A stretch of DNA of 64,000 nucleotides from Sipunculus nudus (lineage: Eukaryota > Annelida > Sipuncula > Golfingiida > Sipunculidae), in the NCBI GenBank assembly GCA_026874595.1, contig CM049309.1:22675033-22739032 (forward strand). Reading direction: 5' to 3'. This document shows, one piece after another, positions 58,817 to 64,000 of the stretch (its first letter is position 1; each line of letters starts with the position of its first letter). The notes beneath the pieces are model-generated. The model did not search any database, was not told where the DNA came from, and worked only from the letters and a program-made list of their open reading frames with translations. A program made the translations under genes and the position numbers.

Positions 58817-59662
58817 TTTAAGATATCTTAAACATGTTTTCATATTTAACAGGGGAAATGAGAAGCCCTTTTGTTTTCTTTTTCCTGTTTCTACTTAAAT
58901 TTATAAAAAGACGGTAAAAAAAAAAGATCGATTTCTTTGGGTTTTTGTCCCCAAAGTTACCCCTGGGAATAGTATTGGCTGACCACCAGCCATCCGACTC
59001 CTGAGATGTGTTTGCTAGTTCCAATCTTTTCGGTCATAATCGGCTAATTAGCTGAAACTGAGACTAGTGATACTGTTAAGGGAATACAGAGGAAATCTGA
59101 CCTATGTGGCTCTAGGTTAAGGATGTTCACTGAGACACACATGATCAGAACAGTGTTATCCTACCTCAGTCACCATATTATGCTCCGCCCATAATGGGAT
59201 TTGACCACCCAGTGGTCAGAATCAGTTAAAATAAGACGGCACAAGAGGTTACAATTAGATAAGAAGGCCACCGTAGCCTATGTGCAGTTCAAGGTCAGTT
59301 AAGTCTTCTCAAAAGCCAGCTGTTGCCACACAGTGTCTATTTCAAGATCAAGGGTAATCATGCCCTTGCTTTACTTCTAGTCATATCGTGTAATATGTGA
59401 GACCTGATACAAGCTAGTACAGGGATTACAATCTACATGCAACATCAGACCGGGGTAACCTTTCACAAAGTTATGACCAGTTCCCATTGGAGCTCCAGCT
59501 AGATTTTTTTTTCAAATTTACAATTTTATTTCATGTTTTACTGAACTGCCAGATCAGCTTTCAGCCCGCCTCGCCCGCACAGACTTTATCTCCGGCCCCA
59601 GCACAGAATCCTTAGCAGGGGCCCGAGGCCTGCGGGTCAAAAGCCGTCCCCGCAGGGCCCTA
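58355..59662. mobile_element. hAT-like non-autonomous transposon inserted in a TATG microsatellite (1308 bp)
   Basis: Left end tagggccctgcgcgggctg and right end (reverse complement) tagggccctgcggggacgg form inverted repeats. Flanking octamers are atgtaggt (58347-58354) and atgtatgt (59663-59670), a near-identical 8-bp target duplication. cagcccgc-rich sub-terminal repeats lie on both sides, and a (TA)n run at 58757-58812 lies inside. No transposase is present. TAGGG ends and an 8-bp duplication suit the hAT superfamily. Confidence 0.8.
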
Positions 59663-59980
59663 ATGTATGTATGTATGTATGTGTGTATGTACGCATGTAT
59701 GTATGTATGCGTGTATCAAAAAGTTTTAGAATAGGCAAGAAAGTTCAGGGGACAGCTTGGCCAACAATCATTGATGTCCGAGTACTAAGTCCCTTCCATT
59801 CAAACTTCTTGGTATGTATGTAATTATGTATGTGAGTATATATGTTTTTATGTACGTATATAAGTATGTACGTATGTATGTATCTAGGTAAGTATAGGTA
59901 CGTATGTATGTGTATATGTATGTATATGTATATGTTTATGTATGTATATATGTGTTAGTATGTATGTTTGTATGTATGGG
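59663..59980. repeat. (TATG)n / (GTAT)n microsatellite region
   Basis: Degenerate tetranucleotide runs (59663-59710 and 59812-59975). The matching run left of the transposon (58265-58354) shows that the element split one microsatellite. Confidence 0.85.
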
Positions 59981-61376
59981 TTTCTGCGACCGATACTGTT
60001 TTATGCCAAAACATCGCAGTCAGATGATACGAATCCCTGTTTTCTACGACGAGTCGCGGTCGCAGGTGATTGGACCCTTAGGTGACGAAAATCTTTAGTC
60101 ACTACATATCACACACGCATAATGAAACCTCTAGAAAGAATAATTTACGTTCTCTGCCAACTGTGGCGTGAAGCAAGTTTACTTTCCTAAGGGGTGACAT
60201 TTGGTAGGTAACGGCAGGTTGAACGTTATATCATATTCGTGGCGAAATTAACACCCCTCTTTTGTTTTGAAAAGTAACTTCGCGGAGAGCATTAAGTCAC
60301 ACTCCTTAACACATATACTGAAACATCCAAAAAAATTATTCATGATTGACAATCTCTATTTTAATCAGGCGTAACTTTGAAATCCCTCTTTCCTGACCTT
60401 CCGTTACTCTAATCACACTGGCCATTTTGAGGTGTTATGTTGCATGATTTTCACTAAGTAAATATTTATACATATTGGCCCTCCATTTTTGCTTTAAAAT
60501 CACAACTGATCTGAAAAAAAAAATGACCAAACCCCTTTAAAAACTTTTTACAAAGAAAAAAAACACTAGGTGACATATGCTACCACACTACAATTTATTA
60601 AATCCAAAGACAAATTCTTACCCGTTTGCGAACACTTTCCAAAAAACACAAAAACACATGTCAGAATGCATGCAAATATGTATACAAAAAGGTTATCTAA
60701 CAACAACAAAATAATGGAACTGATAAAATTTGGGAAATAAATCATGGAGATTGACTGTATAAGAAAAGGACCAAATAATGATGGTCATTCCACGCATATA
60801 CGTACACATTCTCGCCCAATATACCATCGTGTTGTGAGACAACATATTTGAACTAATAAATAAAAATAATATTTACTACCTATACAAAAGAATTACCTAT
60901 TGATACACATTTGTTCATATATTTTAAGTTTAGTCTATGCCCATATCTATTTTTAAGGAAGCAAGAATTAATGTTCCCAGAAATAATATTTCTGTGTGTA
61001 TCTCTGAATATAAGTTTTACTCTGAGTCACTTTTCTTCTAGTCAATGCTCAGGCTGAAACAAGTATATACACGTTATAACTTACATATGAAACAAAGAAA
61101 CAGGATGCAAAGGCAAGGACGAGTGGCTCCCAAACAAAACTTTCAACCAATCATTTTAGCGGTCCTGCTTTAAAGGGACAAACCACTACCTTACAAAACT
61201 AACCAGGATGTCAAGTTTCTTTGGCAGATTAACGTTGATATATAATGATTTGTTATGAACAAGGCCGTTAGGTTAATTTCCTTTTGGGTTTTGGGTCTCT
61301 GTATTTATTGTACTCTAGTTGTACATTACGAGTTCTAGGTGTGGGAAGTTGCACTTAAAATCTACTTAAACGGTCT
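59981..61376. other. Intergenic, nothing recognised
   Basis: AT-rich sequence. No supportable exon or RNA gene. Confidence 0.45.
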
Positions 61377-61377
61377 A

Positions 61378-61475
<98 letters not shown>
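61377..61475. repeat. (TA)n microsatellite
   Basis: About 100 bp of TA with a few interruptions. Confidence 0.9.
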
Positions 61476-61476
<1 letters not shown>

Positions 61477-63350
61477 TTCAGTGTAGCTTGTCAACAGGAA
61501 GTAAAGAGTCATACTGGCTGCAAATCAAGTTTTCATGGGTTCGCGGGACTTGGCTTCGGCACGGCAGAAACTATCCGTCTTCCGCAGCATAATAAGTTAT
61601 ACCACGTAAGTCGCCATTGAGTTGGTTATGGTGACGTTGGCCATAAAATGGCGGATGTTATATTTTAAAATACCTGAATTACTGTATTAACGATAGCGGC
61701 GGACTTCAGGTGTCTTACATTTCATTCTTTAACTTTAATAAATAGGCCACCAAGCCCTTTAGATATTAAGAGCAATTGCTGATATTGGGAATCAGTGCTT
61801 CGTATTTTCAGTTAGACCTTCAGATACTTCAAATGCATATACTTTCACATATATTGGATAGAAGCTAGACCTTCAAATACTTCCAAAACATAAATTCCAC
61901 ATATATTGGATAGAAGCTCCCCCTGCCATCGGAATTTGGAACAGCCTTCGAGAAGCAGCACTTATCTGCGAAATATCTGCGTTGATGAGGTCCGGGGTTC
62001 ATAAAACAGATTTCACGATCAACTATCATTACTGGGGTAAAATCACCAGTTTCTTTGTGAAGTGTGGTATAAGAGTTTGGGATGGAAAAAATGACTGTGG
62101 GGATAAAAGTTCCACCTCCATCTCCCATCCTTTGGACTAATTGGTTATGTTCTGGCGAGACTCAGTCTTCAAACTGCTGGAAAACTGTTGCCGTTTTTTT
62201 TTTCTTGTAATACATAGTTTTATATAGAAGAGCTCATGTGCCTCTATCAACCTTTCTGAATACCAGTTTTTGTATTATTACCATCCCTTGATGTTCATTG
62301 TTAGAACATATATATAGTATTTATGATATTTCTTTGAAATTTATGGAGCAGCATTGGACCACCGACTGACCTATGGGGGTCCACCTTGAGAATCTGTTAA
62401 CTAAACATTTCTGAAGTTCGTATTGTTCACATTGTAACTTGATATAGAAAATACTCTTAAATTACTGATTAAATATTTGATTGGGGGTTCCACTTAGTTG
62501 AACAGCATATGTCTAACCAGATTTCATATTCTTCAATCCGTTTTCATGGAGAATTTTGTATGTTTGAGGCTGACCTACTTTCAAATTTGAAATTAAGATC
62601 TCTATAGAAGCTGGTAAAGTTTTGAAATTGGCCACGGAACAAAGCCAGGGCGTACCTACTACCGCTACTGTATACATTGGTGAAGATATTTGTTTTTGCC
62701 TTGAGTTTTCTTTCTTCTTATTATTATACTGTTTTATCCGATTTTATTGATTCTTACCCTTAATGTACCATACTATGGTCCAATACGCGTGTCCGAAGAT
62801 CTATGTTCTCTGGTAAAGGAGGTTAGATTAGCCACGGGCTTTTGACCAGTGTGGGTCAAAAAGGCAACATAGCGGTAAACAGTTAAAATATGGTACGCAT
62901 CGGGGACTTCAGTTTTCTTCATATTCTTGTTTAACATGAACATCAACATTAATATTTGGCCGCTGTGTTTTCGTGATACACATGCGTTTGTTTATCGATG
63001 CTACGTCACAAAATATACAACTTTCCCCGACCTAGATATGTTCCAAGTCGAGGGACCCTGGCATTATGGGGTGAACCTGCAAGCGAACATCAAGCCGCCT
63101 TTCCCACCTGTTTAAAGTGAATGATACATGTTTGAAATGTACATGTGCAGCATTCCATTTCCCGAGTGTGACTGATATTCATGTTCTCTGGCATGACGTC
63201 ACAAGTCAACTAGTGCTTTGAAACACAGGGAATAGCACACTGCCGGTAGCAAGGCTAATAAAACGCACTAGCAGTGACCAATTGGAAGCGGCTGCTTTCA
63301 TCTTAAAATTACTGTAACAACAAAAAGAAACCCTTTTCATATCGAGATCT
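61476..63350. other. Intergenic, weak coding hints only
   Basis: A 53-bp tandem duplication (agaccttca...ggatagaagct) lies at about 61815-61919. The adjoining minus-strand frame 61865-62128 (87 aa, reading GDGGGTFIPTVIFSIPNS and later CFMNPGPHQRRYFADKCCF) has a less biased composition than most ORFs here, but has no partner exons and no recognised family. Otherwise nothing is seen. Confidence 0.35.
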
Positions 63351-63354
63351 GAAA

Positions 63355-64000
63355 ATAATAAAAAACTAAAATACGGGTAGTCGACAAGCGACTACGTGTA
63401 CCCGCCAAAATCAGAGTAGGACGGGTGAAGTGAGGCAAATATTGAGTGGCAAGGGGAAATAGAGTGAGATGTGTTGCATATTAGCATGGATGTCTGCCAT
63501 GTAAACATGGTTGCAGGTGGCGCCACCAGTTTTGTGCATGAAAAAGAACTATGTGAGATCTATACAAAAGCAAAATTTCATGAAGATACATCAAACCAGT
63601 CCGGAGATATTAGCATGGATGTCTACAGCGTGTACGTGAATGTAGGTGGCGCCACCTATCATAAAATCAAGAAAGCTATCTAGGATGTTTACGCATGCAA
63701 AAGTTGAGGTGAATAAGTCCAACCACTGCAGAGATATGAGTGATTTTATCCCAAGGCAGACGAACAGATGGACGCTGTGCAAAAATGGTTGCAGGTGGCA
63801 TCACTAGCTTATTGTATGATATAAAGCTACCCTAAAGCTACACTGGTGCAACATTTCAGCCTGATCGGTCAAACGTGTCTGAAGATATGTCGTTTAATGT
63901 GTAATCACAGACGCACAGATGGACGCACTGCAGGTCAGAAGTCAACAGAAAAATGGTTAGGCACCAGCTCATATGTGACCCGATAATTGGGTTAAGTTTC
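63355..64000. repeat. Dispersed/tandem repeat running off the right edge
   Basis: Begins near a short hairpin (gtagtcgacaagcgactac, 63378-63396). gcaggtggc(g/a)(c/t)cac or taggtggcgccac occurs at about 63512, 63641 and 63791, and gatattagcatggatgtct twice. The units are about 130-150 bp and imperfect. A related segment (tttcagcctgatcgg) is present near 7963. The end lies outside the window. Confidence 0.6.

Noticed and set aside
1..64000. CRISPR arrays, bacterial operons, rRNA genes
   Set aside because: All direct-repeat arrays are contiguous satellites without unique spacers; gene structure is eukaryotic; no rRNA-like sequence was seen.

Overview
The window looks like nuclear DNA of a marine invertebrate, most likely a lophotrochozoan and probably a mollusc. 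The genes are split by GT-AG introns, the sequence is AT-rich, and short interspersed repeats, non-autonomous DNA transposons, microsatellites and minisatellites are dense. The taxon is an inference from repeat style and gene type; no marker gene fixes it. I see no bacterial operons, CRISPR arrays, rRNA or intact tRNA genes.

Three protein-coding genes can be supported. (1) 14955-16070 (+): an intronless aminergic-type rhodopsin-family GPCR of 371 aa. Its 3' part, from the third intracellular loop through TM6, TM7, the stop and the polyadenylation signal, is repeated in tandem directly downstream (about 829 bp, roughly 99% identical), leaving a promoterless TM6-TM7 fragment. (2) 31054-40384 (-): a six-exon gene, reconstructed here from splice sites and phase, for a 179-aa secreted precursor with three tandem 8-cysteine repeats, each encoded by an exon pair. 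Repeats 2 and 3 arose by a recent duplication of an exon pair with its intron. About 3 kb of its 3.4-kb first intron is an ACT-type satellite, and a solo LTR sits 22 bp inside its second intron. (3) 53560-56985 (-): a seven-exon gene for a 506-aa secreted cysteine-containing protein that I do not recognise. A possible non-coding first exon lies at 57319-57350.

The rest is repeat-rich intergenic DNA. From left to right: a three-unit ~300-bp repeat (1-840); a 24/30-bp minisatellite (2813-3150); a 21-bp palindrome array (6704-6787); a LINE reverse-transcriptase remnant (7440-7790); a tRNA-derived SINE (9105-9310); solo LTR copy 1 (11805-12633); a SINE, a 51-bp-arm hairpin and a dispersed repeat (19190-19900); an 884-bp inverted-repeat transposon (21294-22177); a 45-bp minisatellite with 804-bp higher-order structure (25435-27785); a fold-back element (29656-30004); a CpG-rich block (30130-31000); solo LTR copy 2 (35948-36768); the ACT satellite (36985-39981); a GTGTAT minisatellite (41100-41425); a second SINE copy (41777-41945); a 31-bp minisatellite (46990-47910); a pogo-like MITE (57793-58139); a hAT-like element with an 8-bp target duplication (58355-59662); and a dispersed repeat running off the right edge.

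The three genes show no functional link. Genes 2 and 3 both encode secreted, disulfide-rich products on the minus strand. All coordinates and percentages come from reading by eye; no alignments or searches were run.
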